Notes: generated from the sequence alone by a model not told the origin. A stretch of 10,061 bases of DNA from JALZAA01 sp046727755 (GCA_046727755.1 JBKPDG010000030.1:1-10061), one strand, 5' to 3'; positions 1 to 5,302 are shown, numbered from the stretch's first letter. A program made the numbers and translations.

Positions 1-111
1 TTCACCTTCGGGCAATGCGTTGCCGCCATCGGGGTTCACGACCTCGCCCACGTTCTCGTACTGCTCGCGTGTTCCCCCCGGGAACCGATGCACGATTCCG
101 AATGTCGCCAT
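1..111 (-). CDS. Small ABM-like conserved protein, N-terminal part only (runs off the left edge)
   Basis: Thirty-seven codons are visible from an ATG at 111 to the window edge with no stop, so the C-terminus is missing. The peptide begins MATFGIVHRFPGGTREQYE and continues into a Pro/Asp/Gly stretch ending LPEGE. This resembles the first strand and helix of small actinobacterial proteins with a dimeric alpha/beta-barrel (ABM-like) fold; the match is from memory, not from a search. The start is well supported: AAGGAGG lies about 9 nt upstream, inside the 24-nt gap after the sigma-factor stop. The short gap suggests co-transcription with the sigma factor. A second ABM-like protein lies at 5869-6462. 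Biochemical role unknown. Confidence 0.7.
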   Translation of the reverse strand, partial: MATFGIVHRFPGGTREQYENVGEVVNPDGGNALPEGE

Positions 112-135
112 CGCGTGCGGCCTCCTTCCTTCCTT

Positions 136-1080
136 TTACGATTGGTTCGAGAGCCGATCGCGCATGGCGGCGTTGAACCCGGGGTGACGCACTTTCGCCA
201 TGGCTTTGGCTTCGATCTGGCGGATCCGTTCCCGGGAGAGCTCGAATTGCGCGCCCACCTCGCCGAGGGTGCGGGGCTCCCCGCGGTCGAGGCCGAAACG
301 CAACGTCAGGACCTGGCGCTCACGGGGCGTGAGCGGTGCCAGGAACTGGGCGACCTCCCCGGGTAACAGCGCGGCGGCCGCGGCATCGACAGGAGACGTG
401 GCCATCGGGTCGGCAACCACGTCGGCGAGCTCGCCGTCGCCGTCGTCCGAGAGAGGCTCGGAAAGGGACACGGGACTCGCCCCTTGCTGCACGAGCGCAG
501 CGAGCATGTGTTGCGGAACCCCGACCTCGGCGGCGATCTCGGCGCGAGTCGGCGTGCGTCCGAACAGGGATTCGAGACGAGCTCGCGCTTGGCGAGCCCG
601 CCGGAGCTGCGCGCCGGCGTGCACGGGAAGCCGAATGGTGCGGGACGTGTTGGCGATGCCCCGCTGGATCGCCTGGCGGATCCACCACGTCGAATAGGTC
701 GAGAACTTGAAGCCCTTGCGCCAGTCGAACTTGTCGACGGCGCGGAGCAAACCGAGGTTCCCCTCCTGCACGAGGTCGAGGAGCTGGACCCCGGACCCCC
801 GATAGTGCTTGGCGATCGAGACGACGAGGCGCAGGTTCGCCTCGACGAACGTCTGGCGCGCCGAATCCCCGTCGCGCGCCGTGCGGGCCAGCTTGCGGCG
901 GGCGGCAGGGCTCGGCCTATCGCTCGCGCCGAGCTGCTCGCGCGCCTCGGCGCCGGCTTCGATGCGCCGAGCCAGGTCCATCTCGTCGCGTTTGGTCAGG
1001 AGCGGGCGACGGGCGATGTCGAGGAGGTACAGCTCGACCAGGTCGGCGTCGAGGTGCGTGGCGCCGGGCGATGTCGCCAT
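136..1080 (-). CDS. Sigma-70 family RNA polymerase sigma factor, compact group-2 (RpoD/RpoS/HrdA-like)
   Basis: This is a 314-aa sigma factor that directs RNA polymerase to a set of promoters. Region 1.2 lies near residues 11-45 (ELYLLDIARRPLLTKRDEMD). Region 2 spans about 75-150, with the core-binding block VEANLRLVVSIAKHYR and the -10 recognition and melting block FSTYSTWWIRQAI. Region 3 follows at about 155-225. Region 4 lies near 250-300, ending in the -35 recognition helix LSRERIRQIEAKAM. There is no long acidic region 1.1, and the protein is much shorter than a housekeeping actinobacterial sigma, so a group-2 alternative sigma is the likely class. The ATG at 1080 is preceded by GGAAGGTGG at good spacing. 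It sits downstream of three small ORFs and 24 nt before an ABM-like gene on the same strand. No anti-sigma gene is visible nearby, although a STAS protein lies at 1964. Its regulon cannot be read from this window. Confidence 0.96.
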   Translation of the reverse strand: MATSPGATHLDADLVELYLLDIARRPLLTKRDEMDLARRIEAGAEAREQLGASDRPSPAARRKLARTARDGDSARQTFVEANLRLVVSIAKHYRGSGVQLLDLVQEGNLGLLRAVDKFDWRKGFKFSTYSTWWIRQAIQRGIANTSRTIRLPVHAGAQLRRARQARARLESLFGRTPTRAEIAAEVGVPQHMLAALVQQGASPVSLSEPLSDDGDGELADVVADPMATSPVDAAAAALLPGEVAQFLAPLTPRERQVLTLRFGLDRGEPRTLGEVGAQFELSRERIRQIEAKAMAKVRHPGFNAAMRDRLSNQS

Positions 1081-1090
1081 GAGCCACCTT

Positions 1091-1102
1091 CCGCTCCAGC
1101 GG
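1091..1102 (-). other. Small hairpin just upstream of the sigma-factor ribosome site
   Basis: CCGC and GCGG arms enclose a 4-nt loop immediately upstream of the GGAAGGTGG ribosome-binding site of the sigma gene. It is short and could be chance in GC-rich DNA. It is recorded because it abuts a translation start in an otherwise plain 72-nt gap (1081-1152). Confidence 0.25.
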
Positions 1103-1152
1103 CGATGACCTCCGGCCGCGAGAGCTCGACATTGAACGAGCGTGGATCGGCC

Positions 1153-1311
1153 CTAGACCTCCGACCGATCTCGAGCCTGGAGCCGCGGAGGTCCCGTGTC
1201 CACGTCGACGCGCACGGTCGAAGGCTGTGCCTTCCGGCCCCAGATCAGCGCGGACATCGGAACGAGCACCAGTATCGCTATCACTGCGATTACGAGGGCG
1301 GGTCCTGCCAT
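1153..1311 (-). CDS. Single-span small membrane protein (52 aa), unrecognised
   Basis: A 52-aa ORF starting at ATG 1311. Residues about 4-26 (PALVIAVIAILVLVPMSALIW) form one clear transmembrane helix. A basic GRK follows, then a polar tail rich in Asp and Arg ending ARDRSEV. The start is chosen over an in-frame ATG at 1377 because GGAGAGGTGAGATCG precedes it, an almost ideal ribosome site, and because the longer form would overlap the upstream ORF. The stop of that ORF (1317) is only 5 nt away, which suggests coupled translation. The sigma factor begins 72 nt downstream on the same strand, so co-transcription is plausible. No function is assigned; a small membrane regulator is conceivable but unsupported. 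Confidence 0.6.
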   Translation of the reverse strand: MAGPALVIAVIAILVLVPMSALIWGRKAQPSTVRVDVDTGPPRLQARDRSEV

Positions 1312-1316
1312 CGATC

Positions 1317-1469
1317 TCACCTCTCCTTGCTCGCGGCGAACGGATCCTCCGGCGTCGGGGGAATCACGAAGGTCCATACGTGACGAATCGGATACTCGTC
1401 ACGCGCGGCATCGGTCGCGATGAGCGCGGCCTGTCGCGGTTCGTCTGCTTGCGACCAGGGGCGGCTCAC
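1317..1469 (-). CDS. Small ORF (50 aa), possibly coupled to the ORF before it
   Basis: A 50-aa reading frame is proposed from GTG 1469, beginning MSRPWSQADEPRQAALIATD and ending near IPPTPEDPFAASKER. The GTG overlaps the TGA of the preceding ORF as GTGA, the 4-nt arrangement common for coupled actinobacterial genes. Its own end lies 5 nt before the next ORF and contains that ORF's ribosome site. The reading frame stays open further upstream, where it would encode a hydrophobic VLAAVVAFAV run. A longer protein from another GTG, or a frameshifted fusion with the preceding ORF, is therefore possible. No Cys or His clusters and no family are recognised. The Asp/Pro-rich, low-Leu C-terminus looks protein-like, but the evidence is mostly the packed arrangement. 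Confidence 0.42.
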   Translation of the reverse strand: MSRPWSQADEPRQAALIATDAARDEYPIRHVWTFVIPPTPEDPFAASKER

Positions 1470-1648
1470 AGCGAACGCCACCACCGCCGCCAGAACGGAA
1501 CCATCGACCTGCCGCCGGCGCCGTGCGCCAGCTGCGGCGACACACGGGCCTTCGCGCGACGGCTGAAGGCGCCGCTGAGATCCTCGGCGAGAGGGTCTCG
1601 GATCAGAACCGGAGCACGCGCACCGGAATGTCCGTAGTTGGACTGCAT
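1466..1648 (-). CDS. Small basic ORF (60 aa) under a structured leader, unrecognised
   Basis: A 60-aa ORF from ATG 1648, beginning MQSNYGHSGARAPVLIRDPL and ending in an aromatic/basic WRRWWRSL tail. The start is supported by AGGAGG with 6 nt between it and the ATG. There is no predicted signal peptide or full transmembrane span; the C-terminal Trp/Arg run could associate with membranes or nucleic acid, but that is speculation. A TTG-initiated extension to 1735 in the same frame is possible but would run through the structured leader described separately. It is the first of three packed small ORFs ahead of the sigma factor and the direct target of the putative switch. Existence is supported mainly by the ribosome site and the overlap with the next ORF. 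Confidence 0.48.
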   Translation of the reverse strand: MQSNYGHSGARAPVLIRDPLAEDLSGAFSRRAKARVSPQLAHGAGGRSMVPFWRRWWRSL

Positions 1649-1650
1649 TC

Positions 1651-1735
1651 TTGGCCTCCTGTTCGAAGCGTTCCCCGGACACATGCCCGTGGACGCGAAT
1701 TCCCCGATGCAGGGGAACCACTTGGCGGAGGCCAA
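1651..1735 (-). promoter_or_regulatory. Putative two-state translational switch (riboswitch, thermometer or sRNA target)
   Basis: In the minus-strand RNA, TTGGCCTCC (1735-1727) is perfectly complementary over 9 nt to GGAGGCCAA (1659-1651), which contains the Shine-Dalgarno site of the 60-aa ORF. Nested inside it, GTTCCCC (1718-1712) pairs over 7 nt with GGGGAAC (1676-1670). The two upstream arms can also fold locally. TTGGC-CTCC-GCCAA (1735-1722) has a 5-bp stem whose loop is the anti-Shine-Dalgarno core. TTCCCC-TGCATC-GGGGAA (1717-1700) has a 6-bp stem. The long-range fold hides the ribosome site and the local fold frees it. These pairings are seen directly in the sequence. That they form a regulatory switch is inference. 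I do not recognise a known riboswitch consensus. Confidence 0.55.
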
Positions 1736-1791
1736 TCGGTCGGCGAAGTTGTCACCGGCTGGGTCGGCAAGTCAGCGACCGTCCACCCATC

Positions 1792-1821
1792 ATCGTACAC
1801 CTGTTCGCGCACGACACCCAA
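1792..1821 (-). promoter_or_regulatory. Candidate sigma-A-type promoter for the small-ORF/sigma cluster
   Basis: The minus strand shows TTGGGT (1821-1816) and TACGAT (1797-1792) separated by 18 nt. The -10 matches the TANNNT actinobacterial form and the -35 keeps the TTG core. The predicted start near 1785 would give a leader of about 137 nt that includes the whole putative switch. No other hexamer pair on this strand between 1740 and 1880 looked better. Confidence 0.4.
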
Positions 1822-1963
1822 CGCGCGCGACAACGTTTCATTCAATCGCTTTGCGTCATTCCGAGAACGCGGCGACACTGATCGTCAGGTGCGGCTCGTC
1901 GAGTCCCCTCCTCCGATCCCATCCGTCGGACCGGTCGTCCGTACATGGCGGATCGGGAGAACG

Positions 1964-2326
1964 ATGGAACCCTCTGCCGGAAGCCTGCTCGAGGATCCGA
2001 GCCAAAGCTCTCGGGACTTTCTTCACCCTTCGGGTGCGCTCGATCGCTCCGGGTCACGCGTTCTGCGCGAGGCGATCAGCCGGTCACTGTCACGCGGGCC
2101 TGCGACACTCGTCGTCGATCTCTCTGACGTGCGCGACGTCGATGCCGCGGGGCTTGATGTTCTCGTCTACGCCTGTCGTGCTTCGACAGCCGCGCACGTC
2201 AAGCTGGTGCTGTGCTCGCTGCCACCGCTCGTCCTCGAGCTGCTCGAGCCGACACGGCTCAGCGATCTCGGCGACGTCGACATCGAGCCGACCATGCCTG
2301 TCCCGTTACACACCTCCGCTGCCTAG
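1964..2326 (+). CDS. STAS-domain protein, anti-sigma-factor-antagonist-like, lacking the phosphorylatable Ser
   Basis: A 120-aa protein with a STAS fold from about residue 24 to 108. The core strand and loop read LVVDLSDVRDVDAAGLDVLV (residues 49-68), matching the 'vvDLs.v..iDSsGL..Lv' signature of SpoIIAA/RsbV-type antagonists. These bind anti-sigma kinases to release a sigma factor and are switched by phosphorylation of the second Ser of the DSSG motif. Here the motif is DAAG (60-63): both Ser positions are Ala, so classical phospho-control should not work. ATG 1964 is preceded by GGGAGA; the frame is open upstream to 1523, but no better start is seen. A 63-aa gene follows 35 nt downstream. 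A stand-alone STAS scaffold with another partner is the alternative role. No RsbW-like kinase is in view. Confidence 0.85.
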   Translation: MEPSAGSLLEDPSQSSRDFLHPSGALDRSGSRVLREAISRSLSRGPATLVVDLSDVRDVDAAGLDVLVYACRASTAAHVKLVLCSLPPLVLELLEPTRLSDLGDVDIEPTMPVPLHTSAA

Positions 2327-2361
2327 CACCACCCCGAAGCGTCACCGACCAGGAAGCCCAC

Positions 2362-2553
2362 ATGGAGCTCAACCCCAACCAGACCCTGCCTGCCGGAACG
2401 TCGGTCGCGGTGTTCAGCCGGTTCAGCGCGTCATGGATCAGCGGATTCGAGATCGCCACCGGCCGCGACGACGGCTACGAGATCCGCCGGCGCTCCGACC
2501 AGAGCGTGCTGCCGAAGACCTTCCCGATCGGCGACGTCCGCGCCGAGCACTGA
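2362..2553 (+). CDS. Conserved-looking 63-aa protein, possibly a small beta-barrel
   Basis: A 63-aa ORF starting MELNPNQTLPAGTSVAVFSR, preceded by AGGAAG at suitable spacing. The pattern 'AGT.V.V.SRF...W..GFEIA' followed by 'GYEIRRRSDQSVLP..FP..DVR' alternates hydrophobic and polar residues, with a conserved-looking GFEI and RRRSD block. This suggests a small SH3- or Tudor-like beta barrel and resembles short hypothetical proteins I associate with actinobacterial genomes; the recollection is not verified. There is no signal peptide, membrane span or catalytic motif. It follows the STAS gene by 35 nt on the same strand, so the two are probably co-transcribed. It converges with the PEBP gene across 54 nt in which I see no strong terminator hairpin. 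Function unknown. Confidence 0.75.
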   Translation: MELNPNQTLPAGTSVAVFSRFSASWISGFEIATGRDDGYEIRRRSDQSVLPKTFPIGDVRAEH

Positions 2554-2607
2554 TCGGACTGCCGGGCGACCTCCCGCGACGGCGACCGACGCACGCGATC
2601 TTGTGTG

Positions 2608-3048
2608 TCAGCGCTCGTAGTTGCCCATCAGCGTCGCCGTTGCGCGGACGTGGCCGTCGATGGCGGAGCGCAGCTGCTCGATCGTCGACCCGGGTTCGAG
2701 GGCGATCGTCTGGTCCAACGCGTACAGCGTGAACTCGTAACGATGCGGACCGTGTCCCGGCGGAGGGCACGGACCGCCGTAACCGCTGTTGCCGAATCCG
2801 TTCCGACCCTGCTGGATGCCGGCACCGTCGCCGGCCGCGAGGCGGCCGCTGGAAGGATCGATCCCCCACGCCACCCAGTGGACGAACGTCCCGCCGGGGG
2901 CATCGGGATCCTCGCAGGTCAACGCGAGCTCGACGACACCGCTCGGGACACCACTCCAATGGAGCTCGGGCGGGGCGTCGTCGCCGTCGCAGGTGTGCTC
3001 ACGCGGTATCGGGTCGCCCTCTTCGAAATTCGGACTCGTCAGGTCCAT
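2608..3048 (-). CDS. YbhB/YbcL-type PEBP (Raf kinase inhibitor-like) protein
   Basis: A 146-aa protein matching the bacterial phosphatidylethanolamine-binding protein family in length and motifs. The ligand-pocket block reads CEDPDAPGGTFVHWVAWGI (residues 45-63) and the second signature GPCPPPGHGPHRYEFTLYAL (92-111). The N-terminal TSPNFEEGDPIPREHTCDG is also typical. Family members fold as a beta-rich globule that binds anionic ligands; their physiological role in bacteria is poorly defined. There is no signal peptide, so it is probably cytoplasmic. GAGGAG sits 8 nt before ATG 3048. It is the last gene of the 5302-2608 cluster, starting 25 nt after the stop of the membrane beta-repeat protein. 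Confidence 0.95.
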   Translation of the reverse strand: MDLTSPNFEEGDPIPREHTCDGDDAPPELHWSGVPSGVVELALTCEDPDAPGGTFVHWVAWGIDPSSGRLAAGDGAGIQQGRNGFGNSGYGGPCPPPGHGPHRYEFTLYALDQTIALEPGSTIEQLRSAIDGHVRATATLMGNYER

Positions 3049-3073
3049 CTCCGGCTCCTCGCGAACGCGATGG

Positions 3074-4018
3074 TCAACCGGCGGCGGATGGTGCGGTGCG
3101 ACCGGTGTCAGCGGGCGCAGTCTCGCGCGGGCCGCTGCGGGCGCGGAACGTGGAGACCACGATCATGCCGAGCCCGTACACGGTGGCGGCGAGCAAGACG
3201 ATGCCGTTGACGACCGGAATCAGGCCCGCGCCCGTGAAGATCGCCCATCCCACGAGGTAGGCGAGGAAGCGATTGCGCGGCGGGCCGAGAATGAGTCGAC
3301 CGAGGAAGTACGCGGACGCGACGTACCCGAGCATGTAGACGAACCCCAGCGTCAGCAGCACGACGGCACCGAGCGGCAGGCCGACCACCGAAGCGAGCAG
3401 GAGCAACCCCACGAGCGGCAACCCCACCGCGGCGGCGATGCCGAGGCCGATCGACGCGCCGACCGCCGTGCGCCCCGCGTCGGCGAACGCGTCGGCGGCG
3501 CGGGGCGCGATCAAGAGCAACACCAGACCGAACACCAGCGTCGAGAGACCCACTGCGACCCAGATCAGAAGGAGCGCGACGAGACCGATCTGACCGAGCG
3601 CGAAGCGGCGGCTGACCGACTTCACATCGCCGTCGACGGTCGCGCCGGGAGAGATACGCGCCCGCTCCCGCGAGGTGACGTCTCCCCCGATTCGGGCGCC
3701 ACCGTCCGCCACCACCCGTCCGTTCAAGGCGATGACGTCGTCGCTCACCGACCCGTTGACGATCACGTCTCCGTTCAACGCGAAGACGGATCCATCCACG
3801 CTGCCGTTGATGCGGGCATCGCCGTTGAGAATGACGACGTTCTCGACCGTCTCCTGCTCTCCGACGACGACCCGTCCGGTGACGACCACCTGGTTGTCGT
3901 CCCGATCTCCGGGTTGGGTCCCGGCCGGTGCGGCGACCGCGGGCCCGGCCACCAACAGCGCCGGCGCGGCGACGAGCACGCTCAGGACAAATGGGATACC
4001 CACACGCCGGCGGATCAC
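3074..4018 (-). CDS. Secreted/membrane beta-repeat (bactofilin-like, polymer-forming) protein with multi-helix C-terminus
   Basis: A 314-aa protein is proposed from GTG 4018 (VIRRRVGIPFVLSVL). Residues 1-30 look like a signal peptide or anchor ending AGPAVAA. Residues about 43-136 are short beta repeats built on 'V.ALNGdV.VNGSV', for example VVILNGDARINGSVDGSVFA, like the right-handed beta-helix of bactofilins. Residues about 142-295 are strongly hydrophobic with several membrane helices, for example LVALLLIWVAVGLSTLVFGL. A charged tail ends TAPSAAG. This architecture matches proteins annotated as 'polymer-forming cytoskeletal' in Actinobacteria and archaea. The N-terminal signal implies that the repeats face outward rather than forming a cytosolic filament. 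The ribosome site is weak, and GTG 4003 is an alternative start. The frame stays open to 4210 but would overlap the preceding gene. It lies fourth in a five-gene cluster. Confidence 0.88.
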   Translation of the reverse strand: MIRRRVGIPFVLSVLVAAPALLVAGPAVAAPAGTQPGDRDDNQVVVTGRVVVGEQETVENVVILNGDARINGSVDGSVFALNGDVIVNGSVSDDVIALNGRVVADGGARIGGDVTSRERARISPGATVDGDVKSVSRRFALGQIGLVALLLIWVAVGLSTLVFGLVLLLIAPRAADAFADAGRTAVGASIGLGIAAAVGLPLVGLLLLASVVGLPLGAVVLLTLGFVYMLGYVASAYFLGRLILGPPRNRFLAYLVGWAIFTGAGLIPVVNGIVLLAATVYGLGMIVVSTFRARSGPRETAPADTGRTAPSAAG

Positions 4019-4067
4019 GCCCGTGTGACTACCCGGGCGCCGGCGGGGCGAAACGGTCGAAGCCCCC

Positions 4068-4277
4068 CTAGGCGGCAACGTCGCCGTGCTCGGTATCCGT
4101 CGGACCCGTCGACAGCTCAGGATCCGGGTTCTCTTCCGCCACCACCGACTCCATCGCGAGCGCCAGCACGATCCCGCCGCCCAGGATGAGCACGCCGCCG
4201 AGAGCCGCAAAGGTCGACCCGGCCGCGAGCGCCAGCGTGAGCCCGGCGATGACGAGGAGTGCCCCGAGACGCATCAT
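4068..4277 (-). CDS. Two-helix small membrane protein (69 aa)
   Basis: A 69-aa ORF beginning MMRLGALLVIAGLTLALAAG, with two hydrophobic segments (about 4-20 and 23-42) separated by a short turn. An acidic tail, AEENPDPELSTGPTDTEHGD, follows. Its ATG at 4277 overlaps the TGA of the DUF6328 gene (ATGA), so translation is very likely coupled. A longer frame to 4496 is rejected because its extra N-terminus is the out-of-frame shadow of DUF6328. A helical hairpin with an acidic cytoplasmic tail could be a subunit or regulator of its neighbour. No family recognised. Confidence 0.72.
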   Translation of the reverse strand: MMRLGALLVIAGLTLALAAGSTFAALGGVLILGGGIVLALAMESVVAEENPDPELSTGPTDTEHGDVAA

Positions 4278-4729
4278 GAACGGTGCTTGAGCCTCCGAGT
4301 CGTCGGCCACACGAACCAGAACAGCGCAAACACGATGGCGGCGACCACGGCAGTCACGACGGCCCACGCCGTGTCGTAGAGCACGTCGGTCACGACGAAG
4401 ATCGTGGCCGTCATCGCGGCCGTGAGGAAGGCGAGGCCAAGCAGCATGAAGATCGTCGAAGTGCGAAGTATCCGCTCCTTGTCGCGCTGACGCCATTCGA
4501 TGCGGTGGAACGCACTCGGTGCGATCAGCAGGGCCGTGGCGGCGCCGGTCGAGAGGAACGCGATGAAGTAGGCCGTCTTCTGCGCCCCGCTGATGATTGT
4601 GAACCGCTGGGCGAACGGGATCGTCAGCAGGAACGCGAAGAGCACTTGCACCCCGGGGAGCGCGACGCGCAGCTCCTGGAGGAGCTCGTTCAGCTCGCGA
4701 TCCAGCCTTCCGCCGTCCTCCTCCGCCAT
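4274..4729 (-). CDS. DUF6328 family integral membrane protein
   Basis: A 151-aa protein with the DUF6328 hallmarks. An N-terminal LDRELNELLQELRVALPGVQ is followed by the first helix VLFAFLLTIPFAQRF (about 28-43). Further helices lie near residues 52-73 (ending ALLIAPSAFHRIEW), 90-114 and 120-142, and a basic tail ends RRLKHRS. Length and the four-helix layout fit the family. No function is established for DUF6328 to my knowledge. The start at ATG 4729 lies 9 nt after the stop of the gene before it and has no strong ribosome site of its own, so re-initiation is likely. Its own stop overlaps the start of the 69-aa gene. Confidence 0.9.
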   Translation of the reverse strand: MAEEDGGRLDRELNELLQELRVALPGVQVLFAFLLTIPFAQRFTIISGAQKTAYFIAFLSTGAATALLIAPSAFHRIEWRQRDKERILRTSTIFMLLGLAFLTAAMTATIFVVTDVLYDTAWAVVTAVVAAIVFALFWFVWPTTRRLKHRS

Positions 4730-4738
4730 GACAACCGG

Positions 4739-5302
4739 TCAGGAGCGGGCGTGCTCGTCGGACCGGTCTCCGTCTGCGAGCAGATCGTCGAACAGCGCGC
4801 GATACGCCACGACTGCCTGACGGAGATCCTCAGTCGACGCGGTGCCGTCCACGGTCCGTGCATAGATCGAGTGCCCCGTGCGGTAGTTCTGCACGACCTC
4901 GGGATGATCGACCGAGATGAGCGCGGATTGCGACTCGAAATCGTCGACCGGGTAGCCCCGCTCGCGCATGACCTGTGTGACCAGCTCGTCGGCGTCGGCG
5001 ACCGCAACGACGGGGCGATCGACGAAGCGGCCCTGGAGCTCCCCCCACTGCGCCCGATAACGCTCGCGGGCAACGGCGGTGAGTGGTCGAATCTCCAGCT
5101 CGTCTCGGCGATCCGCGCGACCGGCAAGCTCGCCCTCGGCCTGACGACGGCTTTTCGCCGACTCGAGACTGCGGTCGTACTCCGGGCCGAATCGCTCACG
5201 CAACATCCCGCGCCGCCGACGCCGTCGAGCGAACAGCAACGCCGCGCCCGCGACGACGACGAACGCGACGACTGCAATCAGAATCCACACCCAGGCATCC
5301 AT
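4739..5302 (-). CDS. Membrane-anchored conserved protein (187 aa) of unknown function
   Basis: First gene of the cluster. An N-terminal transmembrane helix (WVWILIAVVAFVVVAGAALL, residues 4-23) is followed by a run of arginines (26-31). That predicts a cytoplasmic body by the positive-inside rule. The body contains RFGPEYDRSLE (37-47), a charged helical part, the block GRFVDRPVVAVADADELVTQ (91-110), RERGYPVDDFE (113-123) and ISVDHPEVVQNYR (129-141). A Glu/Asp-rich tail closes it. I associate this combination with a conserved actinobacterial family of hypothetical proteins, unverified. ATG 5302 is preceded by GAGGGGGG at good spacing. It heads a same-strand run of five genes with gaps of 9, -4, 49 and 25 nt. 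Confidence 0.88.
   Translation of the reverse strand: MDAWVWILIAVVAFVVVAGAALLFARRRRRRGMLRERFGPEYDRSLESAKSRRQAEGELAGRADRRDELEIRPLTAVARERYRAQWGELQGRFVDRPVVAVADADELVTQVMRERGYPVDDFESQSALISVDHPEVVQNYRTGHSIYARTVDGTASTEDLRQAVVAYRALFDDLLADGDRSDEHARS

Larger units (their letters stand above)
1649..1963. other. Divergent intergenic region between the small-ORF cluster and the STAS gene
   Basis: This 315-nt stretch has no convincing gene. Its left part (1651-1735) holds the structured leader. A candidate minus-strand promoter lies at 1792-1821. The part around 1780-1870 is visibly richer in A/T than the flanks, as expected for a promoter zone. A 5-bp hairpin, CGGAC/GTCCG (1927-1941), precedes the STAS ribosome site. 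No clear plus-strand promoter hexamers were found for the STAS gene. A GTG-initiated minus-strand frame from 1878 exists but lacks a ribosome site. Confidence 0.6.

Noticed and set aside
484..1383. Long plus-strand open frame of 299 codons
   Set aside because: It is antisense to the sigma gene, which has unmistakable family motifs. Long antisense frames are expected in GC-rich DNA.
1603..1878. Minus-strand GTG-initiated frame of 91 codons with a protein-like start (NDAKRLNETLSRALGVVREQ)
   Set aside because: It has no ribosome site, runs through the putative promoter and structured leader, and turns into Arg/Pro-rich shadow sequence. It could be reconsidered if homologues conserve the first 35 codons.
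2554..2607. Bidirectional terminator between the converging 63-aa and PEBP genes
   Set aside because: Only short imperfect CG arms are present, with no convincing stem or U-tract.
2789..4189. Plus-strand frame of 466 codons, His/Asp/Arg-rich
   Set aside because: It is the antisense shadow of the PEBP and beta-repeat genes, has no domain and is of low complexity.
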